Source: Geoanaerobacter sp964528055 (GTDB taxonomy: Bacteria; Desulfobacterota; Desulfuromonadia; Geobacterales; DSM-12255). Taken from it: DNA of 64,000 nt. The position numbers and the translations under genes are program-made. Below are positions 1 through 8,392 of the stretch, in pieces (the stretch's first letter is position 1; every line of letters begins with the position of its first letter). The stretch is taken from NCBI GenBank assembly GCA_964528055.1, contig CAZGQM010000008.1, forward strand, positions 62,001 through 126,000. The letters run 5' to 3'. Below the pieces are notes generated by a model, which was given only the letters and a program-made list of their open reading frames with translations, made no database searches and was not told the origin of the DNA.

Positions 1-370
1 ACTCGTTGAAGGCCGCAATCTCGACGGTGCAGGCGCCGGAGAGCTGTTCTTCAATGCTTCGTATCGCAGCATCCGGCAGAAGCCCGCGATAGGGGCCGAC
101 AAGCTTTTCCCTATAGGCAGCGGCAGCCTCCACCGGATCAAGGTTCGAAGCAGATAGGCCGGGAACACCCGGCACCTTGGTCGGTTCGGCTGAAAGGGCC
201 AAACCTAGCACCTCGTCAAGGTTGGAGGCGGGGTCGGTGCTGACCAGCAGCACCTGCTTGCCGTTGTCGGCCAGGGCAATGGCGGTTGCCGCAGAGGTGG
301 TTGTTTTGCCTACACCACCCTTGCCGGTAAAGAAGAGGTTTTTGGGAGAATTATGTAAAAAGTCCGACAT
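1..370 (-). CDS. arsA: Arsenical pump-driving ATPase ArsA, N-terminal part (runs off the left edge)
   Basis: Reading from the ATG at 370, 123 codons are present before the window ends. The protein begins MSDFLHNSPKNLFFTGKGGV and carries a P-loop GKGGVGKTTT at about residues 16-25, followed by a STDPASNL segment (about 44-51); both are typical of the ArsA/GET3 deviant-Walker ATPases. ArsA energises arsenite extrusion by a membrane partner. A GAGGAGAATGAG ribosome-binding stretch precedes the start, 10 bases after the acr3 stop, so it is the last visible gene of the arsR-arsC-acr3-arsA operon. The remainder, including any second ATPase half, lies outside the window. Confidence 0.93.
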   Translation of the reverse strand, partial: MSDFLHNSPKNLFFTGKGGVGKTTTSAATAIALADNGKQVLLVSTDPASNLDEVLGLALSAEPTKVPGVPGLSASNLDPVEAAAAYREKLVGPYRGLLPDAAIRSIEEQLSGACTVEIAAFNE

Positions 371-380
371 CTCATTCTCC

Positions 381-1433
381 TCACACTTGACCCGTAAACC
401 AGCGCTTTTGAAACCAGAACGCAACATTTACCAGTCCTATCATGACCGGCACCTCAACCAGAGGACCAATAACCGCAGCAAAGGCAGCACCGGAGTTTAG
501 ACCGAAAACCGCAATAGCCACGGCAATGGCCAGTTCGAAGTTGTTGCTGGCAGCGGTAAAGGCCAGTGTGGTGGTCTTGCTGTAGTCAGCCCCCATCTTA
601 TTACCCATCCAGAATGAGACCAGGAACATGAGTATGAAATAGATCCCCAACGGGATGGCAATCCGCACCACATCCATCGGCAACTGGACGATCAGGTTTC
701 CCTTCAGGCTGATCATGACCACGATGGTGAAGAGCAGGGCGATCAGGGTCAACGGGCTTATTTTCGGAACAAACTCCCGGTGGTATCGCTCCTTCCCCAT
801 TATCTTTACACCTATCAGGCGGGTCAGGGCACCGGCGATACAGGGAATCCCGAGGTAGATAAAGACGCTTTCGGCGATCTGTCGGATGCTGACGTCCACC
901 ACCACTCCTCTGAGTCCCACCATTGGAGGGAGGACGGTGATAAAGAACCATGCATATACGCTGTAGAACAGTACCTGGAAGATACTGTTGAAAGCCACAA
1001 GCCCGGCTGCATATTCGGTGTTACCTTTTGCCAGTTCGTTCCAGACTATGACCATGGCAATGCAGCGCGCCAGGCCGATCATGATCAAACCCACCATGTA
1101 TTCCGGCTTGTCAGGTAGAAGCAGCGCAGCAAGCACGAACATGAGGCCCGGCCCGATAAGCCAGTTCTGTACCAGTGAGATGCCGAGAATCTTTTTGTTC
1201 TGGAAGACCTCCGGCATATCCTCATACTTCACCTTAGCAAAGGGGGGGTACATCATGACGATCAAGCCAATGGCGATGGGGATATTGGTGGTTCCTACCT
1301 GAAAGCTATTGATGAACTTTTCGACACTGGGTACGAAGTACCCCATGCCGACGCCCAGAGCCATGGCGGCGAATATCCAGAGGGTCAGCCAACGGTCGAG
1401 AAAAGAGAGTTTGCGGGAAAGGTGTTCGCTCAT
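381..1433 (-). CDS. acr3: Arsenite efflux permease Acr3
   Basis: A 350-residue, very hydrophobic protein with about ten membrane segments, the normal size of Acr3 (bile/arsenite/riboflavin transporter superfamily). The segment LARCIAMVIVWN (about 122-132) holds the conserved cysteine (C124) needed for arsenite transport in characterised Acr3 proteins. It would export As(III) across the inner membrane. The start is supported by GGAGG six bases upstream, and the ATG overlaps the arsC stop (ATGA, 1430-1433), indicating translational coupling. arsA follows after 10 bases. Confidence 0.95.
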   Translation of the reverse strand: MSEHLSRKLSFLDRWLTLWIFAAMALGVGMGYFVPSVEKFINSFQVGTTNIPIAIGLIVMMYPPFAKVKYEDMPEVFQNKKILGISLVQNWLIGPGLMFVLAALLLPDKPEYMVGLIMIGLARCIAMVIVWNELAKGNTEYAAGLVAFNSIFQVLFYSVYAWFFITVLPPMVGLRGVVVDVSIRQIAESVFIYLGIPCIAGALTRLIGVKIMGKERYHREFVPKISPLTLIALLFTIVVMISLKGNLIVQLPMDVVRIAIPLGIYFILMFLVSFWMGNKMGADYSKTTTLAFTAASNNFELAIAVAIAVFGLNSGAAFAAVIGPLVEVPVMIGLVNVAFWFQKRWFTGQV

Positions 1434-1846
1434 TGTTGGCCTCCAAAATAGTTCATGACCCAGCTTTTGATTTCATCACGAACTCGACGGAATTCAGGTA
1501 AGAGCTCTTCTTCTAAACCTTTAAGCCGTGACGGATCTTCAAAGCCACGATGGACACGTTGAACTCCGCCAAAAAAGAGCGGGCACTTTTCGTTGGCATC
1601 ACCACACAGGGTAACCACATGATCAAAGGTCAGCCCATCGAATTCATCCATAGTCTTTGAGTACAGGGGCGCGGTGTCGATACCCAGTTCGGCCAGCACC
1701 CGGATAGCCAGCGGGTTGACCTGAGTAGCTTCAGTTCCGGCGGAAAAGGCCTGACAGTGGTTGCCCAAATAGTGGTTGGCTAAGGCTTCGGCCATCTGAG
1801 AGCGGCAGGAGTTATGGGTACAGAGAAAAAGGATGTTAGTTTTCAT
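1430..1846 (-). CDS. arsC: Arsenate reductase ArsC, thioredoxin-coupled LMW-phosphatase type
   Basis: A 138-residue protein that reduces arsenate to arsenite before efflux. The N-terminal P-loop CTHNSCR (C9 to R15) is the CX5R phosphatase motif. C81 and C88 in the LCGDANEKCP stretch match the cysteine pair that relays the disulfide in the thioredoxin-dependent class. It is followed by acr3 with a 4-base overlap. No Shine-Dalgarno sequence precedes the ATG, but a good promoter lies directly in front with its -10 box only 7 bases from the start codon, so the message may be leaderless. Confidence 0.95.
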   Translation of the reverse strand: MKTNILFLCTHNSCRSQMAEALANHYLGNHCQAFSAGTEATQVNPLAIRVLAELGIDTAPLYSKTMDEFDGLTFDHVVTLCGDANEKCPLFFGGVQRVHRGFEDPSRLKGLEEELLPEFRRVRDEIKSWVMNYFGGQQ

Positions 1847-1853
1847 GGAAATG

Positions 1854-1881
1854 ATTATATCCGCTTTAACGGATATATCAA
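1854..1881 (-). promoter_or_regulatory. arsC promoter with a dyad operator in the spacer
   Basis: On the minus strand a TTGATA -35 box (1881-1876) and a perfect TATAAT -10 box (1859-1854) are 16 bases apart. An 8-bp inverted repeat, TATATCCG / CGGATATA (1856-1863 and 1870-1877, 6-base centre), fills the spacer and touches both boxes, which is where an ArsR repressor would block RNA polymerase. The -10 box ends 7 bases before the arsC ATG. Boxes and dyad are seen in the sequence; ArsR binding is inferred from arsR lying directly upstream. Confidence 0.7.
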
Positions 1882-1889
1882 GGAGAAAA

Positions 1890-2237
1890 TCAGGAACAGA
1901 TCGAACCCTTCTCGTTCAGGAAGGCCGCAAGGGCGGAACGATCCGAAGATGCCTCGGGAAGGTCAAGGGCATGCTGCTGAAGGATCCGGAGGAATTCCTT
2001 GCAGATGGCGCAGCTTTCCCGGCTGAGTGCATAGTGCATCCATACCCCGTCTCGCCGGATGTCCACCCAGCAGCTCCGCTTGAGGTAGGCCAGGTGCCGC
2101 GACACCGTTGACTGCGGCAGCTTTAGCACAGCCATCAGGTCGCAGACGCACAGCTCCCCCTCGGCCTGCAGCAGTAAGATGATGCGCAAACGGATCGGGT
2201 CGGCAAGGGCTTTCAGGGTTTGGGCAAGATGTTTCAT
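1890..2237 (-). CDS. arsR: ArsR-family arsenic-responsive repressor
   Basis: A 115-residue winged-helix protein. The ELCVCDL motif (residues 28-34, C30 and C32) is the classic As(III)-sensing site of ArsR, and STVSRHLAYLKR (about 43-54) is the DNA-recognition helix. More cysteines (SCAICKEF and a C-terminal CS) may add metal ligands. It should derepress the ars operon when arsenite binds. It is separated from arsC by 43 bases that contain the putative arsC promoter/operator, so arsR and arsC may be partly independent transcription units. An AGGGTG stretch just upstream serves as a weak ribosome-binding site. Confidence 0.93.
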   Translation of the reverse strand: MKHLAQTLKALADPIRLRIILLLQAEGELCVCDLMAVLKLPQSTVSRHLAYLKRSCWVDIRRDGVWMHYALSRESCAICKEFLRILQQHALDLPEASSDRSALAAFLNEKGSICS

Positions 2238-2265
2238 TATGACACCCTATTGACATTCTGTTGAC
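2233..2265. repeat. Three 11-bp-phased TGAC repeats at the arsR start
   Basis: Three consecutive 11-mers, ttcattatgac, accctattgac and attctgttgac, each end in (A/T)TGAC and abut exactly. They overlap the arsR start codon and its upstream region. Such helical phasing on one DNA face can be a protein-binding site, for instance for arsR autoregulation, but the unit is short and could be chance. Confidence 0.3.
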
Positions 2266-2421
2266 CACTCGCGGCTGAAGGCCAGAGAGCGGTCGCGTAT
2301 AATAATCCAGGAAAGGGGCATTAACTGACCTTCTGACTACACGATTTGGGTGTTCTCAAAATAAACGTGAAACCGGAGACAGTCAAGCGTTCAAGGGAGA
2401 TAGTGTGCCGGCATCGGCTGT

Positions 2422-2545
2422 ATGATTCGGGAGATCCAGCCTCAGCTCAGAAGTATCGACCGGCGAGATTAACCGTGCAGCGCAGGAGCTGGCGAGACTT
2501 GCAGTCGGGCAAATTGCCATGGCTGTCCGGTTTATAAACAGCTAA
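2422..2545 (+). pseudogene. Degraded C-terminal remnant of a chemoreceptor-like gene
   Basis: Two adjacent frames read as one protein tail: MIREIQPQLRS from 2422, then after a one-base frame change near 2452, STGEINRAAQELARLAVGQI onward to a TAA at 2543-2545. The STxEINRxAQELARLA pattern resembles the end of methyl-accepting chemotaxis proteins. No matching upstream signalling domain is present, so this would be a truncated, frameshifted leftover. The assignment rests on motif likeness only. Confidence 0.4.
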
Positions 2546-2859
2546 ATTCGTTCAATGTAGTGCGAGGAGAGCATATTTTCTCACACATGATCCGCACGAA
2601 GGGCTCCCCACTAAGGAGGCTTTCATTATTCCATGCTGGAACAGCTGAGCATTGCCATAAACTTCCATGCAGGGAGGGTTTTGTCATCCAAATCATTATC
2701 CGCAAAAAAGGTGACTGCCTAAACCTTAACATACCCCTTACGGCACCAACGGGATCTGGCAACCAATAACTCTTTAATCAGATTTAACATTATGTAATAA
2801 AGTTCAGACCCTTTAAGGTCGATATGCTTAAAGGATGACCGCGTTGAAGGGGTACGGGG
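2546..2859. other. Non-coding stretch, no gene seen
   Basis: About 310 bases with no convincing reading frame on either strand. Open frames here lack ribosome-binding sites and recognisable composition. The only local structure noted is the inverted repeat CTTTAAG / CTTAAAG (2811-2817 and 2827-2833), 27 bases before the next gene; it has no T-tract, so it is more likely a regulatory dyad than a terminator. Confidence 0.4.
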
Positions 2860-3810
2860 ATGCAGGAAACTATTTTATTCGTTGATGATGACCGACTTAT
2901 ACTTACCTATGCCATGGACGTTTTCCATGAAAAGGGGCTCAATGTTCTGACTGCTGGATCCGGTATCGAGGCACTGCAGATCATTCAGGAGCAACCGATT
3001 GCCGTTCTCGTCACCGACAATCACATGCCAGAGATGGAGGGACTGGAACTGCTCGATCGGGTGGCGGAGATCTCGCCCGATACTGTCAAGATTATGATGA
3101 CGGGCTGCACCGATCTTCCAACCCTTCTCACCGCTATCAATCGCGGAGAAGTATTCCGCTTCGTCCCAAAGCCGTGGGAGGGGGCGGTCATGTTGAAAGC
3201 GGTACGTGATGCAATTCGCCGGTTTCGGCTCCTCCAGGGTGTTCAGCGCGAGGAGGAGTTTGTTCTCTTCTCGCTGGCGCAGACAATTGAGCTGAAAGAT
3301 TCGCTTACCAAGGGTCACTGCGACCGCGTTGCAACCTATGCCCTTCAGATTGCCACAGCCCGTGGACTTGACGAGGGGACACATCGTGACATCCGCTACG
3401 GGAGCTGGCTCCATGATTGCGGAAAGATCGGGGTACCTGAAACCATTCTCAATGCACCCCGGGCGCTCACGAACGAAGAGATGCTGATTGTCAAGAAGCA
3501 CCCTATCTGGGGGACAGAGGTGGCGCGCAAGGCAAACCTCTCACCGGCAGTCCAGGACATCATCCTCTACCATCACGAGCGCTTTGACGGCAAGGGGTAC
3601 CCCTCAGGACTCGCAGGCGAGGATATCCCGCTGGAGGCCCGTATCGTAGCCATCGCGGACGTCTATGATGCCCTTGCCACCGAAAGGCCATACCGCCCCG
3701 CAATTCCTCGCACTAAAGCCCGTCACATGGTCGCCGAACAGCGGGGGACTACCTTTGACCCAGATATCCTTGATCTCTTCCTGAGAATAATCGACAACCA
3801 AACCAACTGA
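2860..3810 (+). CDS. Response regulator with HD-GYP c-di-GMP phosphodiesterase domain
   Basis: A 316-residue, two-domain protein of RpfG type. The receiver domain (about 3-120) has the acidic DDD cluster near residue 8, the phospho-acceptor D53 in LVTDNHMPE and the conserved K in PKPW. The HD-GYP domain (about 130-310) has LHDCGK (H185-D186) and an intact GKGYPSG (Y247), so it should hydrolyse c-di-GMP when phosphorylated. No kinase is adjacent. The first ATG was chosen because the receiver domain begins right after it and GGGGTACGGGG lies just upstream. Confidence 0.92.
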   Translation: MQETILFVDDDRLILTYAMDVFHEKGLNVLTAGSGIEALQIIQEQPIAVLVTDNHMPEMEGLELLDRVAEISPDTVKIMMTGCTDLPTLLTAINRGEVFRFVPKPWEGAVMLKAVRDAIRRFRLLQGVQREEEFVLFSLAQTIELKDSLTKGHCDRVATYALQIATARGLDEGTHRDIRYGSWLHDCGKIGVPETILNAPRALTNEEMLIVKKHPIWGTEVARKANLSPAVQDIILYHHERFDGKGYPSGLAGEDIPLEARIVAIADVYDALATERPYRPAIPRTKARHMVAEQRGTTFDPDILDLFLRIIDNQTN

Positions 3811-3968
3811 ATGCGTAATCAGCTTTGAAAGGATTGGAATTTGACCGTTAGTCCGCTGTTCATCATGGCATTACAGGAAGTGTGAACATTTATTGATATA
3901 CTCTGCAGAGAAAACAACGTCACAACATGATTAAAGTGAATTTTACTCATTATTTTATAGATGTATCA

Positions 3969-3996
3969 TTGACATTTACCCATCAGTATGTTTAAT
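3969..3996 (+). promoter_or_regulatory. Probable sigma-70 promoter of the MucR-like gene
   Basis: TTGACA (3969-3974) matches the -35 consensus perfectly and TTTAAT (3991-3996) matches five of six -10 bases, with a 16-base spacer. It lies 33 bases before the start at 4030, which has AGGAG eight bases upstream. Confidence 0.55.
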
Positions 3997-4029
3997 ACCT
4001 GCATATCAATCAATAAAGGAGAAGAGTGA

Positions 4030-4539
4030 ATGGCGACAATTATAGAAATGGCAGCCGAAATATTAACAGCACATGCATCCAGCTCCCCCATGACCGGTGA
4101 TGAACTGATCGCAGAACTACATAAGATTCATGCAGCGCTTCAGGCTCTTGAATCTGCTCAGGCTACTCCTGCAACAGATGAGGATATAAAGCCTGCTTTA
4201 ACTATTAAGGATGCATTCAAAAAGAATGAAGTAATATGTATGATTTGTGGCAAAGGAGGGATGAAGGTCCTTACTCGTCATCTGAGCACAGTGCACAACC
4301 TTAAGCCAAGAGAATACAAGAAGCAGTTTGGCATCCCCAGAACACAGTCCCTGTCAGCAAAGAGCTTGACAGAGGCAAGGAGAAAAACTGCACAGGAAAA
4401 GGGACTAGCAGATAACCTGGTAAAGGCCAGACAGGCAAAGGCAGCCAACCTTGCCAAAAAAGCCAAGCCTTCAACTGCTCCCAAGTCAACTGCAGCAGCA
4501 AAGGCAGCTGTTAAGCCGAAGGCAACTAAGCAGAAATAA
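4030..4539 (+). CDS. MucR/Ros-family zinc-finger regulator with a histone-H1-like tail
   Basis: A 169-residue protein. The central region (about 70-100) has CMICGKGG...LTRHLSTVH, the single C2H2-type zinc finger of Ros/MucR regulators, followed by the LKPREYKKQFGIP signature. The C-terminal 40 residues are almost only A, K, P and T (AAKAAVKPKATKQK at the end), like an H1/AlgP-type DNA-binding tail, and are not part of the usual MucR fold. It has its own promoter and a strong terminator, so it is monocistronic. It is likely a nucleoid-associated or pleiotropic repressor; its target genes are not visible. Confidence 0.85.
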   Translation: MATIIEMAAEILTAHASSSPMTGDELIAELHKIHAALQALESAQATPATDEDIKPALTIKDAFKKNEVICMICGKGGMKVLTRHLSTVHNLKPREYKKQFGIPRTQSLSAKSLTEARRKTAQEKGLADNLVKARQAKAANLAKKAKPSTAPKSTAAAKAAVKPKATKQK

Positions 4540-4584
4540 CTGACAGAACCTGATTAGAAAGAGATCCATCAGCTGATTTATACT

Positions 4585-4632
4585 GAAAAAACCCGTTTCC
4601 CACTCTTTGGAGTTTGAGAACACGGGTTTTTT
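4585..4632. terminator. Bidirectional intrinsic terminator
   Basis: The arms AAAAAACCCGT and ACGGGTTTTTT close a loop of about 25 bases, with A/T tracts on both sides. It serves the MucR-like gene on the plus strand and the PilZ gene converging on the minus strand. Confidence 0.75.
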
Positions 4633-4657
4633 CTTGTCCTATACCCTGCGAAACCTG

Positions 4658-5383
4658 TCAATAACTCCTGATCCGAGCCAGGCATGACGGGAACTTCCTC
4701 ACACTGTGACCGGGATCATCTGAGCAGAACAGTTTCTTGACCAGATTGTCGATATTCTCACGGTCATGTTCATTGATCAAAGAGAATTTGAAACCGGTGA
4801 GAAAGTTCTTGCTTGAAGGCGCCGGATAAGAATATACGGTTTTTGAGAGTACCGGCACTACCTGCTCCGTCTCATCCGGATAAATGAACACTACGATTGC
4901 CATAGTGTCCTCTTCCACCTGAAAAGGGGTCTTCAGCTTAAACCCGCCTGCACTCAGGCTGAGTTCTTCCGGAACATGCTTCCCATTGACTTTTTTGACG
5001 TCGTGAATAACACGGAAGGTGCCGGCGTTGTCTATTACCGAGCAATATATCGGCAGTCGGACCGATATTCGTCGATGTATCCGCTTTTCCATAGCCTGCA
5101 GTCGTTCAAACAGTCTCACCCTGACAAAAGGTCGTTCCTCATGGCTGCAGATGATCCCGTTATACGCAAAGACAGTATCCCCATTCTCCGCTGATACTGA
5201 CAACTTCGTCCCAACCGGGAGATGATTCAACCTCTGCTTTACCGATGCAGGAAACAGAATTCGCATATCACAATCGGCTACCTTCGCTACCACCGCACCC
5301 TCGATCAGCGTGTATCCGCAAGGGGTGTTCACGGAAACCGATACATGAGTGCCTGTACTGAAAACCTTCTCAAGTTCTTTCAT
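4658..5383 (-). CDS. YcgR-like PilZ-domain c-di-GMP receptor
   Basis: A 241-residue soluble protein. The N-terminal half (about 1-95) is a beta-rich YcgR-N-like module. The C-terminal half starts with the PilZ motif RIHRRISVR (RxxxR, about 101-109) and contains LSLSAGG, the variant of the (D/N)xSxxG motif that closes over c-di-GMP. Proteins of this build act as c-di-GMP effectors on motility or envelope processes. The usual D/N of the second motif seems to be L here, which may weaken binding. It stands alone, convergent with the MucR-like gene. Confidence 0.8.
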   Translation of the reverse strand: MKELEKVFSTGTHVSVSVNTPCGYTLIEGAVVAKVADCDMRILFPASVKQRLNHLPVGTKLSVSAENGDTVFAYNGIICSHEERPFVRVRLFERLQAMEKRIHRRISVRLPIYCSVIDNAGTFRVIHDVKKVNGKHVPEELSLSAGGFKLKTPFQVEEDTMAIVVFIYPDETEQVVPVLSKTVYSYPAPSSKNFLTGFKFSLINEHDRENIDNLVKKLFCSDDPGHSVRKFPSCLARIRSY

Positions 5384-5539
5384 AGCGACACCGTGCCTCC
5401 ACGCATTACGATTTCAGTAACGTATCGACAGGTCAGAGGAAGACTTGAGCCGCATGAAAACTTCTGCGGGAAAGATCTGGCGTGTTGCCGCTCATTTGCA
5501 CCTTGGATAGCGACCCCCTCAGCCGTTTTTAGGGGTCAA

Positions 5540-8224
5540 TTATTTGCGCTTTTCCGTCAACAACAGCAGTGCAGGGAGAAAGAGCAGGAACGAGGCAACA
5601 ACAGCAGTCATCCCGAGCGACATAACGGCACCAATGCTGAATACTCCCTGATGACGGGCAACCATAAGTGCGCCGAAGCTGAAAAGTATGGTCAGCGCAT
5701 TTAACAGGACTCCAACACCGGCACTACTGGTGATCACCTGGAGCGGCGTCTCCCCCTCTTTTCGGTAGCGGTTGATGATGTAAATGGCAGAATCGACTCC
5801 GACTCCCAGAAGTAGCGGCATTACGATAATGTTGGCAACATTGAATCGTATACCTGCCAGCCACATCCCTCCAACCATCAGGAGCATTCCGGCGACCAGA
5901 GGCAATAGCCCCAGCAGCGCGAACTTGACGCTCCTGAAGGTTACCAGCAGGATGACCGCAATACCTGCGAAGGCATAGGCAAAAGCCCGCAGATAGGCGT
6001 CACGCAATATATTCATCGATTCAAAGACATTGACCGGTTCGCCGGTAAGGCTGGGAACAGCCGTCCTGACCTGGGCTATGAAATCGGCCAGCGGGTCTCG
6101 ATCAAAGATCTCATTTTTCGGAGCAACCTGCAGAAGAAGCTTTCCGCTTTTGCCGACAAACCGTGACTTCAGCTGGTCAGGTACATCTTCGGAGGCAATC
6201 GGGGCAGCTTCCAGACTCTCCTTCAAAGCTGTAATTTTTTGGGGGAATTGGGAGAACATGCTCCCCTGAAACTCCCGGAGCATCCCCAAGGCGTTTTTAT
6301 CCTTCTCCTTTTCCAGCGAGTTGAAGAACCCATCCAGGGTCTTGAGGAAGCCTCCTACCGATGCGGCTTCAGGTGCCTTACGCCCTTCAAGGGCGATATT
6401 CAACCTTGATATCCGATCGCGGAAACCCTCGAACACAGCAGGAAGCTCCATCACCCGCAGGTCCTCCTCATAGGGTACAGGTCTTACATCCGCAAGAACT
6501 TTCTTGAGCGCTGTCAGTTCCTTGAGCTTTGCCCCCTGCTCTTCCGGGACAAAGCTCAACAGGCTCACCACATGATCCACGGCAGGAAGCTTCTCGATCT
6601 TACGGGTCATCTCTGCCGCCTCGTCCGGGTTACGAGCTGTCGCCACAGCAAAGTAGCCGGAGTTCTCCTTGCTCCGCATCAGCTTGTAGGCGTATTTGAC
6701 CGATTCGAGCCCTTTTGCCTGGAGGTTCATCATGTTGTAGTCGAACCCGGTCCGGGAAAGGGGCCATGCACAGAGAACAGCAAGAGAGACGGTTACGGCA
6801 GCGATCCACCATGGTCGTCCAAATATGGTATTCAGAATCGGATGGGCAACCTCGAAAGGACCTCTCGATGATACCGGTTTTAAGGGCTTTCGATAGGGCG
6901 CCATCAGAACAAGCAGAGCCGGCAGCACGGTAAAGGTGCTGATGACGCAGAATACGATTCCACCTGCCGCAATGATCCCCAGTTCGGCAATCCCCTTGAA
7001 ATCGGTAAAGGCAAAGGTGATAAAGGCAAGGGCCACAGTGGCGGCTGCCATGACTATGGCGAGAATGTTGCGCGAAACACCCGAATCTATCGCCTCGCAA
7101 TGCGGAAGGCCGCTTTTGAGCCCCTCCTGGTAACGGAGTACCACCTGGATGCCGTATTCAATTCCAAGCCCGATCAACATGACCGCAAAGGCCATTGAGA
7201 GGATATTCAGATGTCCGACCGCCAGGGTGGCAAAGCCAATCGAGAGACAGAGCGCCACCACCAGCGATACCATGGCCGCAATGACATTAAGCACCCCCCG
7301 GAAGGCAACCAACAGGAGGAGCACGGTCAGCGCCAGCGAGAGCAGGGTTGCCGTCTCCATATCGCTCTGGCTGGTACTCATCTCCTCGTACTCCAGCACG
7401 GGCACGCCGGTGAGACCGGCCTGAACCCCCTTGAATTCGGGGATCTTCAGCAGATCTGCAACCTCGACCCGAACAGCCTTAATCGCCCTCTCCGCCGGGA
7501 CAAAACTCGTCTCGTCCTTCACAGGCAGAATTGTGATTACCTGCTGCTTTCCGACAGACTCAAGCATGGAGGGCTTCCCGCCTCCGCTCCCCTTTATGAA
7601 GGAGTCCATGGAAAGGGTGCCTGATTTCCCTTCCACCCCTTTGAACCCGGTATCAAGCGCGCCGATCATGAAGGTAAGGCTCGCAAGCCTCTGCGCTGCT
7701 TCCATCGAATCAGGCGGCTGGGCAAGGTAATCGTCGATCTGACCGGTGAGGCTCGTGAAAAGGGTCTGCACCGACGGTGCCCTGGCAAGATCCTTCAGCA
7801 CCGGTGCTGCCAGAGTCAGAGTCCGGTTGAGCCCCTGTATCTCTTCAAGCGGCATGAAAAGGAGCCCGTTCTTCCTGAAAAATGGGAGCCCGCCAGGGTA
7901 GAATACCTCCCGATACAAACTGGTGCCTTTACTAAGGCGCTCTTGAAGGAGATCGCCGAAACGGAGCGACTGCTCCGCATCAGCAGATTCGATCACTACC
8001 ACGATCTCCTCCTGGTCGCCGAATTCCTCCCGGTAGGCGCGGTACTCGCGCTGGAAGGGGGCATTGCTCGGCATCAGGGAGTCTCGACCGGTGAGAAACG
8101 ACATCTCGTTCTTGGCATAGATAACTGACATGACTGAAAGAATGAGGGCGACCGCGAGGATCGCCCTAGGGAAGCTGGATACGAAGGCGAAAAGCCTTCC
8201 TGGTTTTATCGGTTTCAAGTTCAA
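5540..8224 (-). CDS. RND/MMPL-family exporter (HpnN-like)
   Basis: An 894-residue membrane protein made of two repeats: one membrane helix, a large periplasmic domain and five more helices, each repeated (about 15-440 and 465-890). The first helix bundle contains GLGIEYGIQVVLRY and the second GVGVDSAIYIINRYR, matching the conserved helix-4 motifs of MMPL exporters. Its single-polypeptide build without an adaptor or outer-membrane gene nearby fits lipid exporters such as HpnN (hopanoids), but no hopanoid genes are visible, so the substrate is open. The start follows directly from the hydrophobic N-terminus. Confidence 0.8.
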   Translation of the reverse strand: MNLKPIKPGRLFAFVSSFPRAILAVALILSVMSVIYAKNEMSFLTGRDSLMPSNAPFQREYRAYREEFGDQEEIVVVIESADAEQSLRFGDLLQERLSKGTSLYREVFYPGGLPFFRKNGLLFMPLEEIQGLNRTLTLAAPVLKDLARAPSVQTLFTSLTGQIDDYLAQPPDSMEAAQRLASLTFMIGALDTGFKGVEGKSGTLSMDSFIKGSGGGKPSMLESVGKQQVITILPVKDETSFVPAERAIKAVRVEVADLLKIPEFKGVQAGLTGVPVLEYEEMSTSQSDMETATLLSLALTVLLLLVAFRGVLNVIAAMVSLVVALCLSIGFATLAVGHLNILSMAFAVMLIGLGIEYGIQVVLRYQEGLKSGLPHCEAIDSGVSRNILAIVMAAATVALAFITFAFTDFKGIAELGIIAAGGIVFCVISTFTVLPALLVLMAPYRKPLKPVSSRGPFEVAHPILNTIFGRPWWIAAVTVSLAVLCAWPLSRTGFDYNMMNLQAKGLESVKYAYKLMRSKENSGYFAVATARNPDEAAEMTRKIEKLPAVDHVVSLLSFVPEEQGAKLKELTALKKVLADVRPVPYEEDLRVMELPAVFEGFRDRISRLNIALEGRKAPEAASVGGFLKTLDGFFNSLEKEKDKNALGMLREFQGSMFSQFPQKITALKESLEAAPIASEDVPDQLKSRFVGKSGKLLLQVAPKNEIFDRDPLADFIAQVRTAVPSLTGEPVNVFESMNILRDAYLRAFAYAFAGIAVILLVTFRSVKFALLGLLPLVAGMLLMVGGMWLAGIRFNVANIIVMPLLLGVGVDSAIYIINRYRKEGETPLQVITSSAGVGVLLNALTILFSFGALMVARHQGVFSIGAVMSLGMTAVVASFLLFLPALLLLTEKRK

Positions 8225-8392
8225 TGCTCTCTTTTATGAATATAGGGATAGCTTAAGCCGGCACAGATACTACCACTACAGAATTGTCATCGTCAATGAT
8301 GTACTTCCCCCCCACACCCGCATATTCTTGAAGTCATGGAAAATTTGTGGGGATATGATAATATTACCCAGATTGAACTAAAGGAGATGAAA

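Noticed and set aside
2560..2769. 69-residue plus-strand and 76-residue minus-strand frames in the gap before the HD-GYP gene
   Set aside because: They overlap on opposite strands, lack ribosome sites and resemble no family.
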